Made by a program: the position numbers and the translations under genes. A stretch of DNA of 64,000 nucleotides, taken from assembly GCF_002127225.1 (NCBI RefSeq), contig NZ_NFUR01000003.1, positions 682,001 to 746,000 on the forward strand, written 5' to 3'. The notes below the pieces were generated by a model that worked only from the letters and a program-made list of their open reading frames with translations, searched no databases and was not told the DNA's origin. This document shows positions 44,687 through 54,603 of this stretch, in pieces. Each line of letters begins with the position of its first letter. Position 1 is the stretch's first letter. Origin of the DNA: Sphingomonas sp. IBVSS2. Lineage in GTDB: Bacteria; Pseudomonadota; Alphaproteobacteria; Sphingomonadales; Sphingomonadaceae.

Positions 44687-46227
44687 AGCGCCACCACCAG
44701 CCGCGCCGCTGCGACGAGCGCGGGATCGTGCGTGGCCACCAGCACCGCGCGCTCCGCCGCGACTTCGCGCAGCAGCGCGACGATCGCGGCCGCGCTCTCG
44801 GGATCGAGATCGGCGGTGGGTTCGTCGCAGAGCAGGAGCGGCCGGCGCGAGAGCAACGCGCGGGCAAGGCCGATCCGCCGCCGCTCGCCGCCCGACAGGC
44901 CCGAACCGCGATGGTCGAGCATCAGGCCAAGCCCGCCGCGCGCGGCGATCACGGTATCCAGGCCGACCCGGCCGGCGACGCGCGCGATCTCGTCGGGCGT
45001 CGCCTCGGGGCGGGCAAGCGCGATGTTCTCAGCCAGCGTGCCGGGGAGGAGTAGCGGCGTCTGCGCGGCCCAGGCGATGTCGGCGGGATCGAGGCCGCCG
45101 CCGCGCGCGGTGGTGACGGTGCCGCCGGCCGGCACGACCTGGCCGGCGATCGCGGCGAGCAGGCTCGACTTGCCGCTGCCGGTGGGGCCGGTGAGCGCGG
45201 CGAAATCGGCCTGGGCCAGTTCGAAGCCGACCGGGCCGATGCGCAGGCCCGGCCAGGCGATGGCGAGTTGCGCGACGCGCAGGCCGTCGAAGCGCGCCGG
45301 CGCGGGCAGGGCAGGCACCGGCGCCTCGACTTCCGCCAGCGCGGCCATGGCGGCGTCGCCGAGCTGCTTCTCGTGATAGGTGGCGGCCAGGCGCCGCATC
45401 GGCAGGTAGAATTCCGGCGCCATGGCCAGCGCGAAAAAGGCCTGGCCGAGCGAGAGCTTCTCGGGCGCCGGAAAAGGCAGCAGCCCGAGCAGCGCGAAGC
45501 CGCAATAGACCGCGACCAGCGCCACCGAGAGCGCCGCGAAGAATTCCAGCACCGCGCCCGAGAGAAAGGCGACGCGCAGCACCGCGACGGTGCGGTCCGC
45601 CACTTCGCGGGTGGCGGCGCTCACCTGGCGGGCGATGCGGTCCTCCGCACCGAAATGGCGAATGATCGGCAGGGCGCGGATGCGATCGACGAACAGGCCG
45701 GAAAGCCCGGCGAGCGCGGCGAGCTGGCGTTCCGCGGCACGGCGCGCGGCAGTGCCGGCCAGGATCATGCCGAGCGCGAACGGGACGAGCGTGACCAGGA
45801 GGATCAGCGCCGACACCCAGCTTGCCCAGGCGACGATCGCGGCGACGATCAGCGGCGCGGCGGCGGATGCGGTACGGGCCGGGCGGAAGCGCGCTTCATA
45901 GGCCTCGATCGTCACCATATGGTCGATCGCCAGCGCGGCGCTCTCCCCGGCGAGCAGCGGACGGGGGAACCGGCCGGCGAGCAGGCGCGGGAAGATCCGC
46001 GCGCGCCAGCTCATGACCACGCTTTGCGCCGCGCGGATGGCGACGGCATGGAGCAGCATCGCTGCCCCCGCGCGGATCGCTCCGCCCGCCAGGATCAGCG
46101 CCACGGCGCCCCAGGGCAGGTCGTTCCCGGCGGCCAGGCTGTTCACGGCAAGCGCGATGCCCGCCGCGAAGAGCGCCGCGCCCGGAATGTCCAGGATGGG
46201 AACCGATCCAAATGATGGTTTTATCAT
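44683..46227 (-). CDS. cydD: CydD, thiol exporter ABC subunit for cytochrome bd assembly
   Basis: This 514-residue half-transporter pairs with CydC. It has a membrane domain at about 20-300 and an ATPase domain with Walker A GPTGSGKSS, signature LSGGERRRIGLARALLSRR and Walker B LLLCDEPTAD. It is first in the cydDC operon and divergent from cydA. AAGG lies a few bases ahead of the ATG at 46227. Confidence 0.92.
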   Translation of the reverse strand: MIKPSFGSVPILDIPGAALFAAGIALAVNSLAAGNDLPWGAVALILAGGAIRAGAAMLLHAVAIRAAQSVVMSWRARIFPRLLAGRFPRPLLAGESAALAIDHMVTIEAYEARFRPARTASAAAPLIVAAIVAWASWVSALILLVTLVPFALGMILAGTAARRAAERQLAALAGLSGLFVDRIRALPIIRHFGAEDRIARQVSAATREVADRTVAVLRVAFLSGAVLEFFAALSVALVAVYCGFALLGLLPFPAPEKLSLGQAFFALAMAPEFYLPMRRLAATYHEKQLGDAAMAALAEVEAPVPALPAPARFDGLRVAQLAIAWPGLRIGPVGFELAQADFAALTGPTGSGKSSLLAAIAGQVVPAGGTVTTARGGGLDPADIAWAAQTPLLLPGTLAENIALARPEATPDEIARVAGRVGLDTVIAARGGLGLMLDHRGSGLSGGERRRIGLARALLSRRPLLLCDEPTADLDPESAAAIVALLREVAAERAVLVATHDPALVAAARLVVAL

Positions 46228-46238
46228 GCCTTCATTTC

Positions 46239-46266
46239 GTCATCCCCGCGAAGGCGGGGATCCAGG
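46239..46266. repeat. Dispersed palindromic repeat upstream of cydD
   Basis: GTCATCCCCGCG, AA, GGCGGGGATCCAGG is another copy of the repeat type seen at 369-394. It begins just 12 bases before the cydD start, so it overlaps that gene's leader. The rest of the 355-base cydD-cydA gap holds the FNR-like site at 46484 and no gene I can support. Confidence 0.7.
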
Positions 46267-46483
46267 GTAGTGCGGGATGAGCGATGCAATCGTGCACGGA
46301 GTTGCCGGAGACGGCAAAGCGCGCCTCGCGACCAATGCGCCTGGCCCCGGGGCCATATCCCCGTTCGGCGCCGCGAGGTGCCATCCGCATTCCCCTGCCG
46401 AAGAGGATCCGCCGCATGTCGATGCGCCTTAAAACCCAGGTCATCACGTTCCGGTTCTAACTCATGTTGCGCCGGGGGCGTAT

Positions 46484-46497
46484 TTGTCCATGATCAA
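46484..46497. promoter_or_regulatory. FNR/FixK-like box upstream of cydA
   Basis: TTGTCCATGATCAA matches the TTGAT-N4-ATCAA consensus at 8 of 10 fixed positions, with one half-site perfect. It is 86 bases before the cydA ATG, a place suited to activation under low oxygen. Cytochrome bd operons are common targets of this regulator family, but no regulator gene is in the window. Confidence 0.45.
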
Positions 46498-46582
46498 AGC
46501 GCCTTCCGGATAGGGCCCTTAGTGACGAACGGAACGCGGCCAATCCGTTGGGCGCAGACTTTGGCGTAGGGGGATTCCTGCG

Positions 46583-48157
46583 ATGATCAGCATGGCAGTC
46601 GTGGAGCTGTCGAGGCTCCAGTTCGCGCTGACGGCGCTCTACCACTTCCTGTTCGTGCCGCTGACGCTCGGCCTGTCCTTCATGCTGGTGATCATGGAGA
46701 GCGTCTACGTGATGACCAACCGCCCGATCTGGCGGGACGTCACGCGCTTCTGGGCCAAGCTGTTCGGCATCAATTTCGTGCTGGGCGTCGCCACCGGGCT
46801 CACCATGGAATTCCAGTTCGGGACCAACTGGTCCTATTATTCGCATTATGTGGGCGACATCTTCGGCGCCCCGCTCGCGATCGAGGGCCTGATGGCCTTC
46901 TTCCTCGAGGCGACGTTCGTCGGGCTGATGTTCTTCGGCTGGGAGCGGATGTCGAAACAGGCGCATCTGTTCACCACCTTCATGGTGGCGCTGGGATCGA
47001 ACCTGTCGGCGCTGTGGATCCTGGTGGCGAACGGCTGGATGCAGCACCCCACCGGCGCGACCTTCAATCCCGAGACGATGCGGATGGAAGTGACCGACTT
47101 CGCGGCGGTGCTCTTCAATCCCGTGGCCCAGGCCAAGTTCGTCCACACGGTGAGCGCCGGCTATGTGATGGCCAGCGTGTTCGTGCTCGGCGTCTCGGCC
47201 TTCTACCTGCTCAAGGGCCGGCACCTGGAACTGGCCCGGCGCAGCTTCACCGTGGCCGCGGCGTTCGGCCTGGCCTCGTCGCTGTCGGTGGTCGTGCTGG
47301 GCGACGAGAGCGGCTATGCGCTCACCGAGAACCAGCAGATGAAGCTCGCCGCGATCGAGGGCATGTGGCACACCGAGCCCGCGCCGGCGGGGCTCGCGAT
47401 CTTCGGCATCCCGTCGAACAGCGGGCGCGAGACCCGGTATGAAGTGAAGATCCCCTATGTGCTGGGCCTGATCTCCACCCGCAGCCTGACCGGTGAGGTC
47501 AACGGCATCTTCCCGCTGGTGGAGCGCGCCCGGGGGCGGATCGTCAACGGCCTGGCGGCCTATGACGCGGTCGAGAAGCTCAAGGCGGACCGCAACGACC
47601 TGGCCGCGCGCGCGGCGTTCGAGCGGACCAAGAACGATCTCGGCCATGCGCTGCTGCTCAAGCGCTTCGTCGCGGATCCGCGCACCGCCGATGCGGCGAC
47701 GATCGAGCGGGCGGCGTGGAGCACCGTGCCCAATGTGCCGGCGATCTTCTGGATGTTCCGGATCATGGCCGGGATCGGCTTCGCGATGATCGCCTTCTTC
47801 GCGATCGCCTTCTTCTATTCGACGGTGCAGCGGTTCGACGCGCGCTGGTTCCTGCGGCTGGCGCTGATCGTGATGCCGCTGCCCTGGATCGCGGCCGAGG
47901 TCGGCTGGGCGGTGGCCGAAGTGGGGCGCCAGCCCTGGGCGGTGGAAGGCGTGCTGCCCACTTTCCTGGCGCCGTCGAGCCTGACCGTGCCCGAGCTGTG
48001 GCTGACGATCGCCGGCTTCACCCTGCTCTATGGCACGCTGGCGATGATCGAGGTGCGGCTGATGCTCGCCGCGATCCGCAAGGGGCCGGAGCCGTATCGC
48101 CCCGCCGACGCGCCCGAGCCCGCGGGCCCCGATTTCCACGCCGTTCCGGCCGAATGA
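46583..48157 (+). CDS. cydA: Cytochrome bd ubiquinol oxidase subunit I (CydA)
   Basis: This 524-residue inner-membrane subunit carries the haems and the quinol site. Visible marks are His21 in ALYHFLF (haem b595 ligand), the GINFVLGVATGLTMEFQFGTNW segment (shown in part), KFVHTVSAGYV with the haem b558 His, FWMFRIMAG with the haem b558 Met and GRQPWAVEGVLPT. Length close to the 522 residues of E. coli CydA and the long insert after GNSGRETRYEV-like residues fit the long Q-loop type. AGGGGGA lies 9 bases before the ATG at 46583. It reduces oxygen with ubiquinol at high affinity. Confidence 0.95.
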   Translation: MISMAVVELSRLQFALTALYHFLFVPLTLGLSFMLVIMESVYVMTNRPIWRDVTRFWAKLFGINFVLGVATGLTMEFQFGTNWSYYSHYVGDIFGAPLAIEGLMAFFLEATFVGLMFFGWERMSKQAHLFTTFMVALGSNLSALWILVANGWMQHPTGATFNPETMRMEVTDFAAVLFNPVAQAKFVHTVSAGYVMASVFVLGVSAFYLLKGRHLELARRSFTVAAAFGLASSLSVVVLGDESGYALTENQQMKLAAIEGMWHTEPAPAGLAIFGIPSNSGRETRYEVKIPYVLGLISTRSLTGEVNGIFPLVERARGRIVNGLAAYDAVEKLKADRNDLAARAAFERTKNDLGHALLLKRFVADPRTADAATIERAAWSTVPNVPAIFWMFRIMAGIGFAMIAFFAIAFFYSTVQRFDARWFLRLALIVMPLPWIAAEVGWAVAEVGRQPWAVEGVLPTFLAPSSLTVPELWLTIAGFTLLYGTLAMIEVRLMLAAIRKGPEPYRPADAPEPAGPDFHAVPAE

Positions 48158-48184
48158 GCCGGGCCGGGGTTTTGGAGACAGACC

Positions 48185-49330
48185 ATGTCGATCCCTCTCG
48201 ATTTCGAAACGCTCCGCATCCTCTGGTGGCTGCTGCTCGGCGTGCTGCTGATCGGCTTCGCGCTGACCGACGGCTTCGACCTGGGGACGGCGGCGATGCT
48301 GCCCTTCGTGGCCAGGACCGACGAGGAGCGGCGGATGGTGATCAACACCATCGGCGCGACCTGGGAAGGCAACCAGGTGTGGTTCATCCTGGGCGGCGGC
48401 GCGATCTTCGCCGCCTGGCCCTTCGTCTATGCCGTCAGCTTCTCGGGCTTCTATCTCGCGATGTTCCTGGTGCTGTCGGCGCTGATATTGCGGCCGGTGG
48501 GCTTCAAATACCGTTCCAAGCATCCGGACAGGGCGTGGCGGGAGCGCTGGGACTGGGCGCTGTTCGTCGGCGGCTTCGTGCCCGCGCTCGTCTTCGGCGT
48601 CGCGGTGGGCAATGTGATGAAGGGCATTCCCTTCCGCCTCGATAGCGACTTGCGTGCGTTCTACGAAGGCTCGCTGCTCGGGCTGTTCACGCCGTTCACG
48701 CTGGTGACCGGGCTGCTCTCGGTGGCGATGCTGGTGCTGCACGGCGCGGGCTGGCTGAGCCTGAAGGCCGAGGGCGTGGTGCTGGAGCGGGCGCGGCGCT
48801 GGGGGCAGGCGGCGGCGGTGCTGGCGCTGCTGCTGTTCGCGGCCGGCGGGCTGTTCGTTGCCTGGGGCGGCCTGGGCTACCGGCTGGACGGCGTGGTCGA
48901 TCCCGGTGGGCCGTCGAACCCGCGCTTCTCGACGACGGTGGCCGAGGGCGGCGCCTGGCTGCGCAATTATGGCGCGCATCCCTGGATGCTGCTTGCGCCG
49001 CTGCTCGGCTTTCTGGGGCCGGTGCTGGCGCTGCTCGGCATCCGGGCGCGCCGGGATGTGCTGGTGTTCGCCGGCTCGTCGCTGGCCAATGTTGGGATCA
49101 TCGCCACGGTGGGCCTGTCGATGTTCCCGTTCATCCTGCCGAGCTCGATCGACTCGCTTTCGAGCCTGACGGTGTGGAACGCCTCGTCGAGCCACGGCAC
49201 CCTTTTCACGATGCTGGTGGTGACGGCGATCTTCCTGCCGATCGTCCTCGCCTACACGGCCTGGGCCTATCGGGTGATGTTCGGCCGGGTGACCGCGCAG
49301 GACGTGCGCACCAATCCCGACTTCTACTGA
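48185..49330 (+). CDS. cydB: Cytochrome bd ubiquinol oxidase subunit II (CydB)
   Basis: This 381-residue membrane subunit is the usual CydB size. Family marks are [60 protein letters not shown] and [20 protein letters not shown]. It starts 27 bases after cydA and is followed by cydX, so the three form one operon. Confidence 0.95.
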   Translation: MSIPLDFETLRILWWLLLGVLLIGFALTDGFDLGTAAMLPFVARTDEERRMVINTIGATWEGNQVWFILGGGAIFAAWPFVYAVSFSGFYLAMFLVLSALILRPVGFKYRSKHPDRAWRERWDWALFVGGFVPALVFGVAVGNVMKGIPFRLDSDLRAFYEGSLLGLFTPFTLVTGLLSVAMLVLHGAGWLSLKAEGVVLERARRWGQAAAVLALLLFAAGGLFVAWGGLGYRLDGVVDPGGPSNPRFSTTVAEGGAWLRNYGAHPWMLLAPLLGFLGPVLALLGIRARRDVLVFAGSSLANVGIIATVGLSMFPFILPSSIDSLSSLTVWNASSSHGTLFTMLVVTAIFLPIVLAYTAWAYRVMFGRVTAQDVRTNPDFY

Positions 49331-49342
49331 GGAGCGTTCGCC

Positions 49343-49465
49343 ATGTGGTATTTCTCGTGGATCCTCGGCGTCGGCCTTGCCGTCGGCTTCGGCATCCTCA
49401 ACGGGCTCTGGCACGAATTCCATTCGGAGCCGCTGCCCGATGCGGCGGCGGGGGAGGAGGAATAG
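49343..49465 (+). CDS. cydX: CydX, small subunit of cytochrome bd oxidase
   Basis: This 40-residue protein begins [20 protein letters not shown] and continues [10 protein letters not shown], the standard CydX pattern of a single membrane helix with a WYF(S/A)W start and an acidic tail. It follows cydB by 12 bases, and GAGGAG stands 8 bases before the ATG. CydX stabilises the haems of CydAB. Confidence 0.93.
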   Translation: MWYFSWILGVGLAVGFGILNGLWHEFHSEPLPDAAAGEEE

Positions 49466-49565
49466 GCCAGGCATGGCCGGTCGGGCCGGACCTGCTAGAC
49501 TTGTCCCGCCGGAATCGGCCCTTGCCCGTTTCCGGCCGGCGCATCCCTATGCAGGAGACAGGACC

Positions 49566-50396
49566 ATGGGTATTCTCAAGATCGCGGACGGCACCGAGCT
49601 CTTCTACAAGGATTGGGGCCCCCGGGACGCGCGGGTGATCTGGTTCCATCATGGCTGGCCGCTCTCGGCCGACGACTGGGACAGCCAGATGATGTTCTTC
49701 CTGCTCAAGGGCTATCGCGTGGTCGCGCATGATCGCCGCGGGCATGGCCGCTCCACCCAGACCGACACGGGCAACGAGATGGACACCTATGCCGCCGACG
49801 TCGCGGCGTTGGTCGAGCATCTGGACGTGCGCGACGCGGTCCATGTCGGCCATTCGACGGGCGGCGGCGAAGTCGCGCACTATGTCGCGCGGGCCAAGCC
49901 GGGGCGGGTCTCCAAGGCGGTGCTGATCGGCGCGGTGCCGCCGGTGATGCTCAAGAGCGAGGCGAATCCCGGCGGCCTGCCGATGGAAGTGTTCGACAAT
50001 TTCCGCGAACAGACCGCGTTCAACCGCGCGCAATTCTTCATCGATGTGCCGGCTGGGCCCTTCTACGGCTTCAACCGGCCGGGCGCGCAGGTGGACCAGG
50101 GCGTGATCGACAATTGGTGGCGCCAGGGCATGATGGGCGGGATCAAGGCGCATTACGACTGCGTGAAAGCGTTCAGCGAGACCGATTTCACGGAGGATCT
50201 GCGCAATATCGACGTGCCGGTGCTGGTGATGCACGGCGACGACGACCAGGTCGTGCCCTATGCGGATTCCGCGCCGCTCTCGGCCAAGCTGCTGAAGCAC
50301 GGCACGCTCAAGACCTATCAGGGCTATCCGCACGGCATGGCGACCACCCATGCGGACGTGATCAACGCCGATCTGCTCGCCTTCATCCAGGGCTGA
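49566..50396 (+). CDS. Alpha/beta hydrolase, non-haem haloperoxidase/esterase type
   Basis: This 276-residue protein has the alpha/beta hydrolase triad: Ser97 in VGHSTGGGE, an Asp of the HGDDDQVVP cluster (225-227) and His256 in [18 protein letters not shown] and [12 protein letters not shown] are typical of the cofactor-free chloroperoxidase/perhydrolase branch, whose members mainly act as aryl esterases. No signal peptide is seen. AGGAG lies 8 bases before the ATG. It is not clearly tied to its neighbours; it converges on paoC across a 36-base gap. Confidence 0.85.
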   Translation: MGILKIADGTELFYKDWGPRDARVIWFHHGWPLSADDWDSQMMFFLLKGYRVVAHDRRGHGRSTQTDTGNEMDTYAADVAALVEHLDVRDAVHVGHSTGGGEVAHYVARAKPGRVSKAVLIGAVPPVMLKSEANPGGLPMEVFDNFREQTAFNRAQFFIDVPAGPFYGFNRPGAQVDQGVIDNWWRQGMMGGIKAHYDCVKAFSETDFTEDLRNIDVPVLVMHGDDDQVVPYADSAPLSAKLLKHGTLKTYQGYPHGMATTHADVINADLLAFIQG

Positions 50397-50432
50397 CGGG
50401 GGCGTTTCCGACGGGCAAGGGAATGTCCGGGC

Positions 50433-52637
50433 TCAGGCGAGCTCGGGCATTCCGGCCAGCAGCTTGTCGAGCGTGACCGGATAGTCGCGCACGCGCATGC
50501 CGGTGGCGTTGTGGATCGCATTGGCCACCGCCGCGCCGACCCCGCAGATGCCGAGTTCGCCCACGCCCTTGGCCTTCATCGGCGACGTGGTGGGATCGGT
50601 CTCCTCGAGGAAGATCACTTCCTGGTGGGGGATGTCGGCATGGACCGGCACTTCATAGCCGGCCAGGTCGTGGTTGACGAAGAAGCCGAAGCGCTTGTCG
50701 ACCGCCAGCTCCTCCATCAGCGCGGCGCCGGCGCCCATCGTCATCGCGCCGATCACCTGGCTGCGCGCGGAGACCGGGTTGAGGATGCGCCCGGCCGCGC
50801 ACACCGCGAGCATGCGGCGGATGCGGATCTCCGCCGTCGCGGCGTCGACGCCGACCTCGACGAAATGCGCGCCGAAGGTCGATTGCTGATATTTGCTGGC
50901 GAGGTCGCCATATTCCATCGCGTCCTCGGCGACGAGCTCGGCGCCGCTTGCCGCCTCGGCCAGGGGCACGCTGCGCTTGCCGCTCCTCACCTTGCCGCCG
51001 GCGAACACCGCGTCGGCCGAGTTGAAGCCGAGCTTCTGCGCCACGGCTTCGCGCAGCTTGATGCAGGCGGCATAGACGCCCGCCGTGGCGCTGTTCGCGC
51101 CCCATTGCCCGCCCGATCCGGCCGAGACCGGGAAGCTCGAATCGCCCAGCTTCACGACCACCTTGTCGAGCGGCAGGCCCATCATCTCGGCAGCGGTCTG
51201 GGCGATGATCGTGTAGGTGCCGGTGCCGATATCGGTCATGTCGGTCTCGACCGTGACGATCCCGCGCGCGTCGAGCCGAACCCGGGCGGCCGACTTCATG
51301 TTGATGTTGTTGCGAAAGGCGGCGGCGACGCCCATGCCGACCAGCCAGCGGCCGTCGCGCACGCTGCCGGGCTTCGCGCGCCGGGCCCAGCCGAACTTCT
51401 CCGCGCCGGTCTGCAGGCACTGGTTGAGCTGGCGTTGCGAATAGGGGCGGCCGGGATGCTCGGGATCGACCTGGGTGTCGTTCAGCACGCGAAAGGCGAC
51501 CGGGTCGAGGCCGAGCTTCTCGGCCATCTCGTCGATCGCGATCTCGAGCGCCATCATGCCCGGCGCCTCGCCCGGCGCGCGCATCGCATTGCCCTCGGGC
51601 AGGTCGAGCACCGCGAGCCGCATCGCGGTCATCCGGTTGGCGCCGGCATAGAGCAGCTTGGTCTGTCCGGTCGCCGTCTCCGGGCCGCCGCCGGGCAGGT
51701 CGCCCGACCAGCTCTCATGCCCGATCGCCACCAGCTTGCCGTCGCGCGTCGCACCCAGGCGGATGCGCTGGATCGTCGCGGGGCGGTGCGGCGTGTTGTT
51801 GAACATGAAGGGGCGGGGCAGGGCGACCTTCACCGCGCGGTTCGCGGCCCGGGCGCCCAGCGCCGCCAGCACCGCGTCGGCACGGATGAACAGCTTGCCA
51901 CCGAACCCGCCGCCGATGAAGGGCGAGCGCATCCGCACCTTCTCGCGCGGGATGCCGAGCGTTTTCGCCATGTCGCCCACCGACCAGGCGATCATCTGGT
52001 TGGCGGTCCACAGGTCGAGCCGGTCGCCGCTCCATGCCGCGATCGTCGCGTGCGGCTCCATCATCGCATGGGCGTGGTCGGGCGTGGTGTAGGTCGCGTC
52101 GAGCTGCACCGGGGCACCGGCAAAGGCGCCCGCGAAATCGCCGAAGCGGCTGTCGGCGGGCCCGTTGAACCCGCCCTCCGGCGGCTTGCCGGCGCCGTCC
52201 TTCGCCGCGGCGAGATCATAGCTGCCCTTGTCGCGGGCATAGTCGACGCGGATCAGCGCGGCGGCGGCGCGCGCCTGCTCGAACGTCTCGGCGACGACGA
52301 TTGCCACGGCCTGGTGATAATGTTCGATCTCGGGGCCGCCGAGCAGCTTCGCGGTGTTGAAATTGCCCTTGCCGAGCTTGCCGGCATTCTCCGCGGTGAC
52401 GATGGTGAGCACGCCGGGGGCGGCCCGGGCCGCGCGCAGGTCCATGCCCGTGATCCGCCCCTTCGCGATCGCCGAGCCGAGGATGAAGCCATAGGCAGGG
52501 TCGGGCGCGTCGTGATGCTCATAGGCATAGGGCGCGGAACCCGTGGTCTTGAGCGGACCATCGATGCGCGGCGTGGGCTTGCCGATCACCTTGCCCTGGT
52601 CGATCGGATTGGTGCCGGCGGGCGTGTCGAATTTCAT
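50433..52637 (-). CDS. paoC: PaoC-type molybdopterin subunit of periplasmic aldehyde oxidoreductase
   Basis: This 734-residue subunit of the xanthine oxidase family binds the molybdenum cofactor. It shows IGKPTPRIDGPLKTTGSAPY at the N-terminus, FIGGGFGGKLFIRADA, RAPGEAPGMMALEIAIDEMA, TDIGTGTYTIIAQ and the catalytic Glu694 in KGVGELGICGVG, which sits at the position of Glu692 in E. coli PaoC. It oxidises aldehydes, aromatic ones in E. coli, to acids in the periplasm after Tat export with PaoA. It starts 3 bases after the paoB stop. Confidence 0.92.
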   Translation of the reverse strand: MKFDTPAGTNPIDQGKVIGKPTPRIDGPLKTTGSAPYAYEHHDAPDPAYGFILGSAIAKGRITGMDLRAARAAPGVLTIVTAENAGKLGKGNFNTAKLLGGPEIEHYHQAVAIVVAETFEQARAAAALIRVDYARDKGSYDLAAAKDGAGKPPEGGFNGPADSRFGDFAGAFAGAPVQLDATYTTPDHAHAMMEPHATIAAWSGDRLDLWTANQMIAWSVGDMAKTLGIPREKVRMRSPFIGGGFGGKLFIRADAVLAALGARAANRAVKVALPRPFMFNNTPHRPATIQRIRLGATRDGKLVAIGHESWSGDLPGGGPETATGQTKLLYAGANRMTAMRLAVLDLPEGNAMRAPGEAPGMMALEIAIDEMAEKLGLDPVAFRVLNDTQVDPEHPGRPYSQRQLNQCLQTGAEKFGWARRAKPGSVRDGRWLVGMGVAAAFRNNINMKSAARVRLDARGIVTVETDMTDIGTGTYTIIAQTAAEMMGLPLDKVVVKLGDSSFPVSAGSGGQWGANSATAGVYAACIKLREAVAQKLGFNSADAVFAGGKVRSGKRSVPLAEAASGAELVAEDAMEYGDLASKYQQSTFGAHFVEVGVDAATAEIRIRRMLAVCAAGRILNPVSARSQVIGAMTMGAGAALMEELAVDKRFGFFVNHDLAGYEVPVHADIPHQEVIFLEETDPTTSPMKAKGVGELGICGVGAAVANAIHNATGMRVRDYPVTLDKLLAGMPELA

Positions 52638-52640
52638 GGC

Positions 52641-53591
52641 TCAGCCCCTCGCTTCGGCAATGGCGGCGGCGAGCGTGCGCTCGGCCAGCACCAGCTTGAA
52701 CCGGTTCTGCTCGGTGGGCGTGGCGCCGGCGAAGGCGGCGGCCGTCACGGCCCGGGCGCCGTGCGGCATCTCGGCCTCCGCCGCCTCGACGCGCCATGGC
52801 CGGGGGGCGACTCCGCCGAACGCGACCCGGCCGGTGCCGTCCTTCTGGAGGATCGCGCCCACCGAGACGAGGGCGAAGGCATAGGAGGCCCGGTCGCGGA
52901 CCTTGTGATAAATGTGCGTGCCGCCGATCGGCCGGGGAAGGGTAACGGCGGTGATCAACTCGCCCGGCGCCAGCAGGTTCTCGACGTTCGGGGTGTCGCC
53001 CGGCAGCGCGTGGAATTCGGCGACGGGGATGGTGCGCGTGGTGCCGTCGGCACGCACCGTCTCCACCACGGCGTCGAGCGCGCGCATCGCCACTGCCATG
53101 TCGCTCGGGTGGGTGGCGATGCATGCCGTGCTGGTGCCGATCACGCCAAGGCCGCGATTCACCCCGCCGATCGCCGCGCAGCCGCTGCCGGGGCTGCGCT
53201 TGTTGCAGGGCTGGTTGGTGTCGTAGAAATAGGGGCAGCGGGTGCGCTGCAGCAGGTTGCCCGCGGTCGTCGCCTTGTTGCGCAGCTGGCCCGACGCGCC
53301 CGCGACGAGCGCGCGGGAGAGCAGGGCATAGTCCTTGCGCACGCGCCCGTCGGCGGCGAGATCGGTATTGCGGACCAGCGCGCCGATGCGCAGCCCGCCC
53401 TGCGCGGTCGCCTCGATCCTGTCGAGCCCGAGATGGTTGACGTCGACCAGATGAGTCGGCGTCTCGATCTGCAGCTTCATCAGGTCGAGCAGGTTGGTGC
53501 CGCCGGCGATGAAGCGAGCGCCCTGGGTGCGGCCCACGATCGCCGCCGCTTCGGCCGGGGAGCCGGCGCGCTGATAGCTGAACGCCTTCAT
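52641..53591 (-). CDS. paoB: PaoB-type FAD subunit with extra iron-sulfur cluster
   Basis: This 316-residue FAD subunit has [19 protein letters not shown], the FAD loop [13 protein letters not shown] and [14 protein letters not shown]. Cys119, Cys129, Cys138 and Cys157 match the four cysteines that hold the additional [4Fe-4S] cluster of E. coli PaoB, not found in most xanthine oxidase FAD subunits. The ATG at 53591 overlaps the paoA stop as ATGA. Confidence 0.92.
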   Translation of the reverse strand: MKAFSYQRAGSPAEAAAIVGRTQGARFIAGGTNLLDLMKLQIETPTHLVDVNHLGLDRIEATAQGGLRIGALVRNTDLAADGRVRKDYALLSRALVAGASGQLRNKATTAGNLLQRTRCPYFYDTNQPCNKRSPGSGCAAIGGVNRGLGVIGTSTACIATHPSDMAVAMRALDAVVETVRADGTTRTIPVAEFHALPGDTPNVENLLAPGELITAVTLPRPIGGTHIYHKVRDRASYAFALVSVGAILQKDGTGRVAFGGVAPRPWRVEAAEAEMPHGARAVTAAAFAGATPTEQNRFKLVLAERTLAAAIAEARG

Positions 53592-54235
53592 ACCTTCCTC
53601 CGCGCGGCGACTTCGGCGATCGCCTCGATGATGTTGGAATAGGCGCCGCAGCGGCAGAGGTTGCCGCTCATGCGCTCGCGGATCTCGTCGGCGCTCATCG
53701 CCGGCTTGCCCGCGATGTCGCCGGTCGCGTGGCTGGGGATGCCCGCGTGGATCTCGTCGAGCACCGCGACCGCCGAGCAGATTTGGCCCGGCGTGCAATA
53801 GCCACATTGATAGCCGTCATGCTTCACGAAGGCGGCCTGCATCGGATGCAGCTTGCCGGGCGTGCCCAGCCCTTCGATGGTGGTGATCGCATCGCCCTCG
53901 TGCATCACCGCCAGGCTGAGGCAGGAATTGATCCGCCGCCCGTCGACGATCACCGTGCAGGCACCGCACTGGCCATGGTCGCAGCCCTTCTTGGTGCCGG
54001 TCAGACGGAGATGCTCGCGCAGCGCGTCGAGCAAGGTGGTGCGCGTGTCGAGCTCCAGGGCGTGCGGCTCGCCGTTCACCGTGAAGCCGACCTTCGCCAG
54101 CACCGGCGCCTCCGCGCCTGCGGGGGGCGCGTCCCGCGCCTCGGCGGGAGGAGGCGCGGCGCCGGCCGCCACCGATGCCGCGCCGCCGATCAAGACGCCA
54201 CGCCGCGAAAGTTCGAAATCGCCTGGTCCATGCAT
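53588..54235 (-). CDS. paoA: PaoA-type [2Fe-2S] subunit with Tat signal
   Basis: This 215-residue subunit starts with a Tat signal ([20 protein letters not shown]) that would carry the whole complex to the periplasm. The first [2Fe-2S] site is [16 protein letters not shown] with a later NSCLS; the second is [11 protein letters not shown] with NLCRCGAY. It leads the paoABC operon. AGAGG lies 5 bases before the ATG at 54235. Confidence 0.92.
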   Translation of the reverse strand: MHGPGDFELSRRGVLIGGAASVAAGAAPPPAEARDAPPAGAEAPVLAKVGFTVNGEPHALELDTRTTLLDALREHLRLTGTKKGCDHGQCGACTVIVDGRRINSCLSLAVMHEGDAITTIEGLGTPGKLHPMQAAFVKHDGYQCGYCTPGQICSAVAVLDEIHAGIPSHATGDIAGKPAMSADEIRERMSGNLCRCGAYSNIIEAIAEVAARRKV

Positions 54236-54360
54236 ATCGGCCTCTGCTCCCCTTGAAGCTGGCGCGCGCCCTGAAACGGTGTTCCCTGTGGTTCTAGCGC
54301 GAACAACGATCGAGGCAAATTTTCGCTCATCGGGGAGGAAGGAGTCCCGGTGTAACAAAA

Positions 54361-54388
54361 TTGAGAACGTTCTTGAGAACGCTCTCAA
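54361..54388. promoter_or_regulatory. Two overlapping LacI-type operators before the GH3 operon
   Basis: TTGAGAACGTTCTTGA (54361-54376) contains a perfect AGAACGTTCT palindrome, and TTGAGAACGCTCTCAA (54373-54388) is palindromic at 7 of 8 pairs. Both are centred on CG as LacI-family sites are. They lie about 220 bases before the GH3 ATG, in the 368-base gap shared with the divergent paoA. The rest of that gap shows nothing else clear. The LacI regulator at 63356 is the likely binder. Confidence 0.65.
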
Positions 54389-54603
54389 TCTATGCTCTAA
54401 CCATCGGATCGGAGCGAAAGACTCCGCGAACGATAGAGGGGTGTTGGAACAGGCTGCCGTGCGCGCCATGCTGCGCTGTCGGCTCGTTCCGTCGCTGAAT
54501 CCGACAGCGTTGTCGGAAAAAGCTTCCCCCAGGTTGGATCGGATGAACTGGCATGCCTTCGGGCATGCACGGCGCCGTTGCACGCGCCGAAGGGGAGAGG
54601 TTA

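Noticed and set aside
43109..46227. The ABC pair beside the double-glycine peptide as its exporter.
   Set aside because: No C39 peptidase domain is present, and the pair matches CydDC and faces cydABX.
46232..46447. A 71-codon minus-strand frame ending PWIPAFAGMTK.
   Set aside because: Its end is a translation of the dispersed repeat, a common artefact, and no family or ribosome binding site is seen.
49566..50396. The haloperoxidase-type hydrolase as partner of the flavin halogenases.
   Set aside because: It is far from them, has its own context and belongs to a branch that mostly acts as esterase.
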